64,000 bases of DNA from Patescibacteria group bacterium (GTDB taxonomy: Bacteria > Patescibacteria > ABY1 > UBA10025 > JAHIVO01): positions 532,785 through 596,784 of the forward strand of contig JAQULM010000001.1 of NCBI GenBank assembly GCA_028718605.1. The letters are read 5' to 3'. Of this stretch, positions 16,403 to 24,817 are shown in pieces. Both the position numbers and the translations under genes were made by a program. Every line of letters begins with the position of its first letter. Position 1 is the first letter of the stretch. The notes below the pieces were generated by a model. That model was not told the origin of the DNA and did no database searches. It saw only the letters and a list, made by a program, of their open reading frames with translations.

Positions 16403-16911
16403 AGGGTATTAAGCATTTTCAGCGCGAGAGCGCCTGTTTCGGTATCGTACAGCGCGAAGGTCGGCTGGTAAAAAATATTCGCGAGGTTGCCGGGATTCAC
16501 GAGCTTGGTGGAGCCGACCATTTCTTCCCATGGCTTGTGGTTGTGGCCGTAAAAAACAATGTCATGGGCCGCCTCCGCCGCAAGCGCTTTGGCCATATAG
16601 GGATAATGGACAAAAGCAATTCGCATCTCGCCAATCTGGAGCTCCCCAATATCACCATGAATTTTGACATTTTTACATTCTTCGTATGCGAGCCGTGCCA
16701 TATTATATTTATCCCCATCCACATTGCCAAAGCACAGATGTATGGGCCCGGCGAAATGATCCGAAAAAAACTTGAGTGTTCCTGGTGCGCAGACGTCACC
16801 GCAATGAATCAGCGTTTCGACATGTTCATTCGTTATAAACGTGAGCGTCTTCTCAATATTCGGAAGGTTATCGTGTGAATCAGATACGATAGCAATTTTC
16901 ATGAAAATCAA
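16399..16911 (-). CDS. MJ0936/YfcE-type metallophosphodiesterase
   Basis: A 170-residue calcineurin-like phosphoesterase. Metal ligands are visible in order: SDSHDN (about 8-13), HCGDV (about 36-40), FGNVDGD (about 60-66), FVHYP and YGHNHKPW (about 120). Family members hydrolyse phosphodiester bonds with Mn2+ or similar ions; the natural substrate is uncertain. The start abuts the stop of the metallo-beta-lactamase gene upstream. Confidence 0.88.
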   Translation of the reverse strand: MIFMKIAIVSDSHDNLPNIEKTLTFITNEHVETLIHCGDVCAPGTLKFFSDHFAGPIHLCFGNVDGDKYNMARLAYEECKNVKIHGDIGELQIGEMRIAFVHYPYMAKALAAEAAHDIVFYGHNHKPWEEMVGSTKLVNPGNLANIFYQPTFALYDTETGALALKMLNTL

Positions 16912-17673
16912 TTAAATGGTAATTTCCATAAGATCTTGGGCGATTATAATCTCGCCCTGGAACGTCTTCCGGGCCTCTCCGAGAATATCAATCCGCTCGA
17001 CAGCGGGATAGAAATGGGTAAGTGCCAGCTTTTTTACTCGTGCTTTCGACGCAAGTTCCCCGGCCTGTGATGGCGTGCAATGCCCTGGCATCGGTTGCGC
17101 CGCAGCCGAATCAATAAGCAAGAGGTCTGCTTTTTTCGCGAGCTTGACGACAGCTTCACTGAACCCTACGTCCCCCGTATACACAAACGATAAGCCCTCA
17201 TATTCAACGCGGTACCCAATCGAGTTTTTCACGAGCGTGCTCGTTTGCTCCTCCAGGGCGCGCGTTTTAACCATAACATTGCCTATTTCAATATGCGAAT
17301 TCTTCATTTCGGTCATTGCAACGGGATACCCCGCTTTCTCGTAGAACTGCGGCCAGTATGCCTGCAGCATTTTCTTGAAAAACTTTTTAAACCCTTTCGG
17401 ACCGACCACCTGAAGCTCGCGCGTGCGCTTATTCTCCCCCCAATGCAAATACCACAAGAGCGCGGGAAGTTCTGCTACATGGTCAACGTGCGTATGCGTA
17501 TACATGAGATAATCGAGCGTAAGCGGATCACGGCCAGCCTCTGCCATACGCCGTTTCGTTCCTTCGCCGCTATCAAGCAAAAACGCCTTATCCCCAGCTT
17601 CTAAAAGATATGCTGATGCTGACCGTTTGGCCGAGGGAACCAGCGTTCCCGAACCAAGTATCGTAAGTTTCAT
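16912..17673 (-). CDS. Metallo-beta-lactamase-fold hydrolase, RNase Z-like
   Basis: About 254 residues. The start is set at the ATG beginning MKLTILGSGTLVPS, which opens the first beta strand of the fold; an upstream in-frame start would add an unrelated 27 residues. The zinc motif is THTHVDH (about 63-69), followed by YTGDVGFSEAV and a C-terminal LTHFYP. The order fits RNase Z/arylsulfatase-type hydrolases. A role in tRNA 3'-end trimming is possible but the exosite arm of RNase Z is not evident. Confidence 0.82.
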   Translation of the reverse strand: MKLTILGSGTLVPSAKRSASAYLLEAGDKAFLLDSGEGTKRRMAEAGRDPLTLDYLMYTHTHVDHVAELPALLWYLHWGENKRTRELQVVGPKGFKKFFKKMLQAYWPQFYEKAGYPVAMTEMKNSHIEIGNVMVKTRALEEQTSTLVKNSIGYRVEYEGLSFVYTGDVGFSEAVVKLAKKADLLLIDSAAAQPMPGHCTPSQAGELASKARVKKLALTHFYPAVERIDILGEARKTFQGEIIIAQDLMEITI

Positions 17674-17683
17674 ACTGTTTTTG

Positions 17684-18331
17684 TTATGTTGATAAATACC
17701 CCCGTATCCAATAGTATACCGTCGCAAGGTACTCCCGCACAACAGCACGGGCATCGGTATAATTGCGAAAGAGGTTTTTTCCCGTCATGTCCCGGAACGC
17801 GGCAACGCAGGTGATAGCCATGCCCACATGCTTAAATACCGCGCATGCCCGCTTCGTATGGTATGCGGACGTGACAACGAGCGCCGTATCGAAACCTTCG
17901 TGCTCCATGATTGCCTTGGTATTCAATGCATTCTCATGCGTACTCGACGACGCCGGTTCCTCAATAATGCTCTCAGCTGGCTGGCCGAGGAACTCCGCAT
18001 AATTCCTCATGATATCGCTTTCGCTATACGTATGCCCTTTAACTACGCCGCCGGCGAAAATTATATGCTCCGCGTACCCGCCACGGTACAGCTCGATGCC
18101 GCGCTGTACGCGTTCTTGCACTGACCATGGCAGGGTCTGAGTATCAGTTACCACGCCGCCGCCGAGGACGATGATAACATCACGTGCCTCCGGTTGTTCA
18201 TTGCGTACGAGCGGTTTGGAAATGAAATCGGCAATATTAAACAGTGTCATTGCTAGCGCGAGCACGGCGACGCCAAATCCGCACCAGAGGACAATACCAG
18301 CCAACCTACTTTTTTGTTGTGCCACTATCAT
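17684..18331 (-). CDS. YdcF/ElyC-family (DUF218) membrane-anchored protein
   Basis: A 215-residue protein with one N-terminal TM helix (about 14-36) and a DUF218 domain. Signature stretches are VIIVLGGGV (about 49-57), IIFAGGV, E...SSSTHENA (about 126) and VVTSAYHTKRA. ElyC affects peptidoglycan and envelope-carrier metabolism in enterobacteria; SanA/YdcF relatives share the fold. The soluble part should face outward. It overlaps the nfo gene by four nt. Confidence 0.85.
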   Translation of the reverse strand: MIVAQQKSRLAGIVLWCGFGVAVLALAMTLFNIADFISKPLVRNEQPEARDVIIVLGGGVVTDTQTLPWSVQERVQRGIELYRGGYAEHIIFAGGVVKGHTYSESDIMRNYAEFLGQPAESIIEEPASSSTHENALNTKAIMEHEGFDTALVVTSAYHTKRACAVFKHVGMAITCVAAFRDMTGKNLFRNYTDARAVVREYLATVYYWIRGYLST

Positions 18332-19167
18332 AGTGATTGCCGTATCCCCTTAAGGGTCCTCATGTCATCAGCATCCGAGTCGTCTTTCGGAGTTTCAAGA
18401 ATCCAATCAACGTCATGAATACGTGCAGCGCCAATAAGGGCACGGAAGCCGTCAATGCCAATCATACCGTTGCCGATATGCTCATGCCGGTCTGACCGCG
18501 AGCCAAGCTCTGCTTTCGCGTCATTCGCATGCACGAGCTGAAGTTTTTCAAGGCCGATCGCTTTATCAAACGCTTTCAGGGTTTTTGCAACAGCTGCCTT
18601 TTCCCGCACGTCATACCCTGAAACAAACGCGTGGCACGTGTCAAAACAAACGCCGATGTGGATCCTCGGGTACGCCTTGATAATCGCCCCGATCTCGTCA
18701 AACGTATCCCCGATAATAGTGCCGCCAGCGCCTGCTGAGTTTTCGATGAGGAATTGGGCACTGCCAGTATAACCGTCCAGTATTTTACCGACGCCTTCGA
18801 TAACTTTCTTCAGCGCCTGCGCTTTGCCCAAATCTTTCGACGAACCGAGGTGCGTCATGACAGCACGCGCGCCGAGCAGGGACGCGCGGTCGAGTTCATC
18901 GCGGATGACTTTTATGGACCCATAGCGTATTTTTGGGCTCGATGACGCAAGGTTGATGTAGTACGGCGTGTGGATGTACGCGGCCGCTTGCCGGTGTTTC
19001 TTCATATTCGCCGTAAACTGCGCCACAATTTTATCATCCAACACTGGGGCAGGCCCGCCCTGCGGCGGCCGCGAAAACATCTGGAAGCACTCGCAGGCGG
19101 CGCGCTCCGCGTTCACCGGCGCGTTCGCGATACTGCCTGCGATAGAAACATGTGCCCCGATATTCAT
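18328..19167 (-). CDS. nfo: Endonuclease IV (AP endonuclease)
   Basis: About 279 residues, the normal length for the family. The start is the ATG of MNIGAHVSIAG, the canonical first strand; an upstream in-frame start adds only nine residues. Zn-ligand motifs are present: THLGSS, ENSAGAGG, GVCFDTCHAF, HANDAKAELGSRSDRHEHIG and the late LETP. It cleaves DNA at abasic sites during base-excision repair. It sits seven nt downstream of trigger factor. Confidence 0.95.
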   Translation of the reverse strand: MNIGAHVSIAGSIANAPVNAERAACECFQMFSRPPQGGPAPVLDDKIVAQFTANMKKHRQAAAYIHTPYYINLASSSPKIRYGSIKVIRDELDRASLLGARAVMTHLGSSKDLGKAQALKKVIEGVGKILDGYTGSAQFLIENSAGAGGTIIGDTFDEIGAIIKAYPRIHIGVCFDTCHAFVSGYDVREKAAVAKTLKAFDKAIGLEKLQLVHANDAKAELGSRSDRHEHIGNGMIGIDGFRALIGAARIHDVDWILETPKDDSDADDMRTLKGIRQSL

Positions 19168-19174
19168 ATGTTCT

Positions 19175-20464
19175 CTACTTTTTCCCGTCAGCAATTGAAT
19201 GGAAAAACTCCATGACCTTGCGGCTGCGGATATTCGTCCTCAAGTAGCTCCGGTAATCATCAGACGTAATCTGCTTCAGGATGTCCGGCTGGTCGTGGTA
19301 CTGTTCGCGTGCTTTGTCGATTTCCCGGGTGATTTCCTCATCACGTGCTGTGATGTTCTCCCGTTCCGCGACGTGCCGAAGAATGAGTGCAGCTTTGATG
19401 CGCTCGACAGCGCGCGGGGCAAGCTCCTTTTCCAGGCTTTCCTTCGTCTTCTTGATACTCGTGAGGTAATCCTCGAACTTCATGCCCTGCGATGACACGT
19501 CATGCTCGAGCTCATGCATCATCTTGTGCGCTTCCGCTTCGAGAAGCATGTCGGGAATAGGACCAAACGTGGACTTCTTGATAATCGCATCAAGGACGGC
19601 AAGTTCCCACCGCTCGCCTTCTTTTTCCTGTTTCTCCTGCAAAATATTACCCTCGATCTTCTTGCGTAAATCGTCGAGCTTCTCAAACTTGCCGACCTGC
19701 TGCGCAAATGCGTCATCGGCTGGCGGAAGCTCCCGCTCAAATACCGCATTGACAGTTACCTTGAATTCTACCGGCCGATTCGCCATATCCTTGCGGTGGT
19801 ACTCCTTGGGAAACTTCACGGAGAACTCTTTGGTCTGCCCCTCGCTCAAGCCAATAAGCTGCTCCTCGAAACCGGGGACAAACCGTCCTTCTCCGAGCAT
19901 AAGGGACTGGTTCTTGGTTGCCCCGCCGTCGAGCGGTACTGAATCAAGAAACGTAGCAAGATCGGCTTCAATTTTGTCTCCGTTCTGCACAGGGCGCTGC
20001 ACGCGCTTTTCCTTCGCGAGCAGCTTCCGGAGATTCTGGATTGCGTCGTCAGTTTCCTTGGGTTCAACAACAGGCGTGCGTTTCTGCTCTTTGATGTTCT
20101 TATAATCGGCAATTTCAACCGTCGGCACGAGCGATGCGACCGCGCGGTATGAAAATGGGTTGCCTGGCGCGATTTTCTCCACGGCAATCTGCGGAGAGCC
20201 GACCGTTTGCAGTTTGTGGTCGATGACTGCCTGGCTGTACGTTTTCTCCACGGCACGTTCAGCCGCGTCCTGGTACACGCGCATTTCGCCGACGCGTTTT
20301 ACGACGACATCATAGGGCGCCTTGCCGGGACGGAAGCCGGGGATATTCGAAGACGATGAAATTGACGTTGCGGCGCGTTCGAGATACGGGCGCATATCGT
20401 CAGGCGAGAGCTCCACGGAAAGCTCAACCTGGCCTTTCGGTAATTCTTTGACAGTAACATTCAT
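19175..20464 (-). CDS. tig: Trigger factor chaperone / peptidyl-prolyl isomerase
   Basis: A 429-residue protein with all three domains: an N-terminal ribosome-binding domain containing the PGFRPGKAP loop (about 43-51), a central FKBP-type isomerase domain (about 155-245; GDKIEADLATF...GFEEQLIGL) and a helical C-terminal arm. It binds nascent chains at the ribosomal exit tunnel. It follows the CarS-like gene by 14 nt and precedes nfo by seven, so it shares their transcript. Confidence 0.96.
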   Translation of the reverse strand: MNVTVKELPKGQVELSVELSPDDMRPYLERAATSISSSSNIPGFRPGKAPYDVVVKRVGEMRVYQDAAERAVEKTYSQAVIDHKLQTVGSPQIAVEKIAPGNPFSYRAVASLVPTVEIADYKNIKEQKRTPVVEPKETDDAIQNLRKLLAKEKRVQRPVQNGDKIEADLATFLDSVPLDGGATKNQSLMLGEGRFVPGFEEQLIGLSEGQTKEFSVKFPKEYHRKDMANRPVEFKVTVNAVFERELPPADDAFAQQVGKFEKLDDLRKKIEGNILQEKQEKEGERWELAVLDAIIKKSTFGPIPDMLLEAEAHKMMHELEHDVSSQGMKFEDYLTSIKKTKESLEKELAPRAVERIKAALILRHVAERENITARDEEITREIDKAREQYHDQPDILKQITSDDYRSYLRTNIRSRKVMEFFHSIADGKK

Positions 20465-20478
20465 TGAACACTTCTATA

Positions 20479-21018
20479 TTAAAATTTATTTTTCTGCAAA
20501 TGGAGCGCGTATCCGAGAAGGTTGAAAATAGTATGGACAAGGATGCCAAGCAGTATGGCCATAAACCCCGCCGCCCACCCCGGGAAATACACGATGCTCA
20601 CGAGCGCGAATGCGCCGATGGAATAATCGACCTGGTCAAAGGGGAACCAGCTCACGCCCGGCTCGCGGTTGATGCGGCGTTTGAAAAAACTCTTGAGGGC
20701 GTCTCCCCACACAGCGCCTAACCCCTGCAAGAGGCCGATGGCCCACGATGCCTGAGTATAATTGAACATACTGATATCCTGCAGCGCATTGTACCGGTAC
20801 AGCCATCGCTGGATAAGGAAGGTTAAAACGCCAAACAGCGTGCCGAAAATAATGCCGCGCCACGTCTTGTGGTCCCCGAACACCCGCTTCCCCCGCCACG
20901 AACGGCCGAAATCAACGGGGACACCGAGGATCGGAATAAACCGCGACAGGGACGCGGCGAGGTTCGCAATTCCCGTTGGGAGAAAAAACCAGACAGTTTT
21001 TAGGATCAGATCAACCAT
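20479..21018 (-). CDS. CarS/CdsA-like CTP:phosphatidate-type cytidylyltransferase (DUF46)
   Basis: About 179 residues, with four to five TM helices. The start is taken at MVDLILKTVWFF; an earlier in-frame ATG adds 15 polar residues. The signature lies about 45-70: PVDFGRSWRGKRVFGDHKTWRG, read here as separate GRSWRGKR and GDHKTWRG blocks. It matches archaeal CDP-archaeol synthase (CarS), a relative of bacterial CdsA. It probably activates a phosphatidic-acid-like lipid with CTP. It lies in a run with patatin, an AMP-ligase and two PlsC acyltransferases. Confidence 0.8.
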   Translation of the reverse strand: MVDLILKTVWFFLPTGIANLAASLSRFIPILGVPVDFGRSWRGKRVFGDHKTWRGIIFGTLFGVLTFLIQRWLYRYNALQDISMFNYTQASWAIGLLQGLGAVWGDALKSFFKRRINREPGVSWFPFDQVDYSIGAFALVSIVYFPGWAAGFMAILLGILVHTIFNLLGYALHLQKNKF

Positions 21019-21090
21019 AGACCAATGCAATGTATACGTGTGGTTATTGTACCAATAGAACAACGGCTTTAAAAGGCATGCAACAGCAGG

Positions 21091-21984
21091 CTATCCAAGC
21101 TTTTCGAGCGCCCGTTTGCCCTGTTCGATGCCGTGCTGGTACAATTCCAGCAATTTTGCACGGTTAGTCGTCGAGTGTGAGTGGGGCAATTCGTTCTGGA
21201 CAACGATCGCATTCGGATACTTGCTTAACCGGGACGCGTTAATAAAGCAGAAAAATGCCCGCAGCGGCTGGCACGCTATCCGAAAGCCAAACAGAATTGC
21301 CAGCAGAAACATCTGAAGTATTTCGAACGGGAGCGCTTGCAGCGTATTGAGGATGGTCTTTCGATTATTGATAATATACACAACCTTTTTATCGGGATTG
21401 TCTGCGATCAAACGAAGATCCGCCTTGCTGCGTACATATCCGCCATCGAGATAGTCCCTGCCGGCTAACCTGACCGGCGATGCGTAGAATGGCGGCGATG
21501 ACGCTGAGGCCTTCAGCGCACGCAACGTGCCCGCGGTGCCATCACTATACCGCGCCTGCCGCTCTTGCATGTCGTATACGGCAACATTAAACGGTATCGG
21601 CTGCTCTTTGATCGCTGCCACGTCCAACCGCTTCTGCGAAGATTCAACCTGCTCCAGATAATCAATATCAATGAGGTGATGAATCGGGTGCGACTTCCGA
21701 AACCGATGGATGGTTATATCGACGAGGTACCGGAAAAAATTCTGCGGTTTGATGAAATTTCTTCCGATAAGATCCTCGTAGTAGATGCTCGCACCCAATC
21801 GTGCTTGGGGAGGATTCTTCCATGCAGCTAAAAAGTAAGCGGCATTATGGGCGCCGGCGGATGTCCCGTAGATGCTGTGTATTCGCGGGTATAGATTGGC
21901 TTCATGGAACGCGGTTACGACGCCAGCGCCAAACACGCCCAGCATTGCTCCGCCTTCGCTTATGACAATAACATCGCGCTCCAT
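21091..21984 (-). CDS. Patatin-like phospholipase
   Basis: A 297-residue lipid acyl hydrolase. The oxyanion stretch (EGGAMLGVFGAGVV, about 10-23), the nucleophile elbow YGTSAGAH (about 39-46, GxSxG) and the catalytic Asp in LDGGYV (about 177-182) are present, so the Ser-Asp dyad is intact. A hydrophobic helix (about 230-250) may bind membrane. Patatins release fatty acids from phospholipids. It sits between the AMP-ligase (14 nt upstream) and the CarS-like gene, consistent with lipid turnover or use of lipids taken from a host. Confidence 0.9.
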   Translation of the reverse strand: MERDVIVISEGGAMLGVFGAGVVTAFHEANLYPRIHSIYGTSAGAHNAAYFLAAWKNPPQARLGASIYYEDLIGRNFIKPQNFFRYLVDITIHRFRKSHPIHHLIDIDYLEQVESSQKRLDVAAIKEQPIPFNVAVYDMQERQARYSDGTAGTLRALKASASSPPFYASPVRLAGRDYLDGGYVRSKADLRLIADNPDKKVVYIINNRKTILNTLQALPFEILQMFLLAILFGFRIACQPLRAFFCFINASRLSKYPNAIVVQNELPHSHSTTNRAKLLELYQHGIEQGKRALEKLG

Positions 21985-21998
21985 ATTTCAGGGGGTGC

Positions 21999-23450
21999 TC
22001 AATCTTTCGGGCGGTTGTCGATGATGCGCTTTTCCTTCACCTCCGTCTCCATGCCGAGCATTTGCAGAATTTTTTCGAGCTTTTGCTCATGGATATCAAC
22101 GTTGATAAAGAGCTCGCTATGGACAGCGCGTTGGATTCTGTGCTTCATTTCGCCCATAGAAACGCCTTCTTTCAGCGCAACATGGAGGAATATCTCATCG
22201 ATGTCATACGGGTCATCATTGCGCTTCCGGATTTCCACCTGCCACTCTTCGATCTCTGGAATTGAAGACAGCACCGGATAAAAATTATTGAGGTTGATCA
22301 GCTCGCCCTTCACCTTCGTGAGGCGGAATTCTTTGATTTCCGATGTGCGCTGGATGTCCATGCGGATGCGGGGGACTGTTTTCCCGCAATGCGGGCATGG
22401 CTCGTAGTCGATCCCTTCTGTCATGTCGCCGGTGCGGTACCGCACCACGATCGTGCCGTGCCACCCGAGGCTCGTATACACCAGCTCACCGGGTTCGCCA
22501 GGCCCGACGCGCTTCCCGTTTTTGTCGATGACTTCGAAATATTCGATATCGGGATATAAATGGTACCCGGACAGCTCGTGGCACTGTATCCAGGCGATCT
22601 TCGCCTCGGTAAATGCGTACGTCGAGAGGAATTGGACATCCTTTGCGCCGACCTCGACAAGCAGTTTTTTTACCTTTTCCTTCATGCCGGCGCTCGCCCG
22701 TTCCCCGCCGCTGATGACGAACTTCAGGTTCGAAAAATCCTTTTTCTGCTTGACTGCCTCGCGGATGAGGTGATACCCGTAGCCGGGGATAAACGCGATG
22801 ATCCCGATTTTCAAGCGCTCGATCGCATCGATGATTTTCTGTGTGCCCATGATCTTGCCGCCGCCTGTCTGAAGTGACGTCATCCCAAGCTTTAAAAATC
22901 CATTATACACCTGCCAAAAAGCCAAGTGCGGAGCGTAGGGAAACGCATTGAGCGCGAAAAGGTCTCGGGATACACCGGCAACATCAAGCATGCGTGCGCC
23001 TCCCTCCTGCAGCGTCGCGACGTCAGTCGCCGTATACGCAAACGGGGTCGGCAATGCCGTGCGGCCGGTTGTAAAATGCAGATGCACTGGTTTGTATTCA
23101 TATTCAAGCGCCCGCTTGACGTCCTGTTTGGTCAGCTTTCCCCAGAGGATCTGCGCCAGTTTTTGCTTGGACGCGTACTGCTTGATTAATTGCTCGTCCG
23201 GCTGAAGAATGAATTGCCGCGTCCTCGCCGGATCATCCGCTGTCGGCGCGATGTCCGCCTTAGTCGTGAAGGGGATTCGCTGCAAGTCATCGGTCGTCCG
23301 AATGTCCCCAAACCGAATGTTATTTTCTTCAAACAACCGGCGGTAATACGGCGAATAGGGCAGCTCGTGCTGCATAAAGTACGCGAGCCGGCGGTTCTGG
23401 CGCTCGAGCAGCTCCGCAGCAGGTAATTGCGAAAGTTCGGTCCATTTCAT
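21999..23450 (-). CDS. PaaK/CapK-type AMP-forming carboxylate ligase
   Basis: A 483-residue adenylate-forming enzyme of the phenylacetate-CoA ligase branch. N-terminal YSPYYRRLF and the PF(TTKADI) block are typical. The ATP loop, usually SSGTTGKP, reads FTTGRTALPTPF (about 129-140). Later motifs include YRTGD (about 343) and CPHCGKTVPRIR. It should activate a carboxylic acid as an acyl-AMP and pass it to CoA or another thiol. Its place beside patatin and two acyltransferases makes a fatty acid a reasonable substrate, but this is inferred from context only. Confidence 0.82.
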   Translation of the reverse strand: MKWTELSQLPAAELLERQNRRLAYFMQHELPYSPYYRRLFEENNIRFGDIRTTDDLQRIPFTTKADIAPTADDPARTRQFILQPDEQLIKQYASKQKLAQILWGKLTKQDVKRALEYEYKPVHLHFTTGRTALPTPFAYTATDVATLQEGGARMLDVAGVSRDLFALNAFPYAPHLAFWQVYNGFLKLGMTSLQTGGGKIMGTQKIIDAIERLKIGIIAFIPGYGYHLIREAVKQKKDFSNLKFVISGGERASAGMKEKVKKLLVEVGAKDVQFLSTYAFTEAKIAWIQCHELSGYHLYPDIEYFEVIDKNGKRVGPGEPGELVYTSLGWHGTIVVRYRTGDMTEGIDYEPCPHCGKTVPRIRMDIQRTSEIKEFRLTKVKGELINLNNFYPVLSSIPEIEEWQVEIRKRNDDPYDIDEIFLHVALKEGVSMGEMKHRIQRAVHSELFINVDIHEQKLEKILQMLGMETEVKEKRIIDNRPKD

Positions 23451-23464
23451 AGATATATCATAAA

Positions 23465-24133
23465 TTATAAATGACGGGCATGAATACTTGTCAGATTATC
23501 GATCTGCGCCATGATATAATCAGTCGCTCCATACAGCAGTTCACGATCAACTTTCTTGCCGTAAAACTGGTTGAGCTCAAACGGCTTACCGATATGAATC
23601 TCCATCGAATGGGGATTGAGCAGCACATTTTTTATAACCTGCCGCCGCCGCAATAATCTCGGCAGGTCCGCACGGACCGAAATGTCGTGGACAAGCCCGA
23701 CCGGCACGATCGGCACTCGGGACCAGAGCGCGAGCCGCGCGACGCCGGTTTTTGCGTGATGTTTTGCCGCGCTAAATTCCTGAAGCAGCCCTTCCGGAAA
23801 AATGCCGACGACTTTCCCCTTGCGAAGGTAGTCCTGTGCGATATCAAGGCAAATTTTCGGGTTTTCACGGTAGAACGGGATTGACCCTGCCCACCGCTCC
23901 GCGACAATCTTTTCCCAAAACCAGCCCCACTTGGCAACATTCGAAACGAAAAAAATTTTATCGTCGATCCGCGGTATGATCACCGCAGCGATAAAAACGC
24001 CATCCATGGGCCCCATGTGCTTGCACGCGATGATGTACGGGCCTTTCAGGGGCACATTTTCAAGCCCCACGGTTTTTCGGATGAAGAACCGTACAAATGG
24101 GAACAGCGTTCGTTTTGCTATTGGGTACACCAT
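23465..24133 (-). CDS. PlsC-type 1-acylglycerol-phosphate acyltransferase (second copy)
   Basis: About 222 residues. The start is taken at the ATG at 24133 (CAGAG five nt upstream); a TTG at 24157, directly after the upstream stop, is an alternative. The LPLAT motifs are present: KHMGPMDG (HX4D, about 38-45), WAGSIPFYRE (glycerol-phosphate contact) and GIFPEG (about 130). It transfers an acyl chain to a lysophosphatidate-like acceptor at the membrane. It is probably not redundant with the adjacent copy, since identity between the two is low. Confidence 0.86.
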   Translation of the reverse strand: MVYPIAKRTLFPFVRFFIRKTVGLENVPLKGPYIIACKHMGPMDGVFIAAVIIPRIDDKIFFVSNVAKWGWFWEKIVAERWAGSIPFYRENPKICLDIAQDYLRKGKVVGIFPEGLLQEFSAAKHHAKTGVARLALWSRVPIVPVGLVHDISVRADLPRLLRRRQVIKNVLLNPHSMEIHIGKPFELNQFYGKKVDRELLYGATDYIMAQIDNLTSIHARHL

Positions 24134-24157
24134 GACACTCTGGCGTCGTTTATACAA

Positions 24158-24796
24158 TTAATGACTGTACGACTTGCCACACAGCTGACCAACCGCGGAC
24201 ATTAGTTTTCTTGTTGCCGCATCCAGCAGGGATTTGTCAATCGGCTTGCCGCGAAACTCTGCGAGATCAACCGAAGGACCGAACCGCACATCAATCCTCC
24301 TGCTGGGGCGGAAAAGGTTGGCAAGAACCGTGAGAAAGCTGTGCCCGGTTGGATTCACGAGCCCGGCCGGAATCAGCGGAGCGCCGGTTGCGAGCGCCAG
24401 CCGAATTGCTCCAGTTTTGCCCTTTAGCAGTGACGACGGGTCAATATTCCTGGTCGCTTCGGGGAACATCAAAACGATCCCACCTCGGCTGATGATGGCC
24501 GTCGCCTCGTCCAGTGTGTCCCGTTTTCGTTTTGGGTTAATAGGAATGGCGCCAAACCACGAACGGGATATCGCGCCACCGAGCACTACCCACAGAATGT
24601 AGCGGGATGGAACGCTGATTGCCTTGCGGAAACGCCTTATCAGAATATAGGAAAGCGCCGGCCCATCGAGGAAACCGACGTGGTTTGCAGCAACGATAAA
24701 CGGTGCGGCAGACGGTAGATTTTCCGCTCCCGTCACCGTACCGAGCTTCAGGGCAATCAAGGGTCCGAGAATTTTCCGCAGCAAACGGTACATCAT
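24158..24796 (-). CDS. PlsC-type 1-acylglycerol-phosphate acyltransferase (first copy)
   Basis: A 212-residue acyltransferase with NHVGFLDGP (HX4D, about 38-46), a WFGAIPINP block, and LMFPEATRN (about 118), where most relatives have FPEGT. It begins the lipid-related run 21 nt downstream of the pyrophosphatase gene and directly abuts the second copy. Two different LPLATs side by side suggest acylation of the two glycerol positions or of different acceptors. Confidence 0.86.
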   Translation of the reverse strand: MMYRLLRKILGPLIALKLGTVTGAENLPSAAPFIVAANHVGFLDGPALSYILIRRFRKAISVPSRYILWVVLGGAISRSWFGAIPINPKRKRDTLDEATAIISRGGIVLMFPEATRNIDPSSLLKGKTGAIRLALATGAPLIPAGLVNPTGHSFLTVLANLFRPSRRIDVRFGPSVDLAEFRGKPIDKSLLDAATRKLMSAVGQLCGKSYSH

Positions 24797-24817
24797 ATCA
24801 AATGGTGAAAAAGGGGG

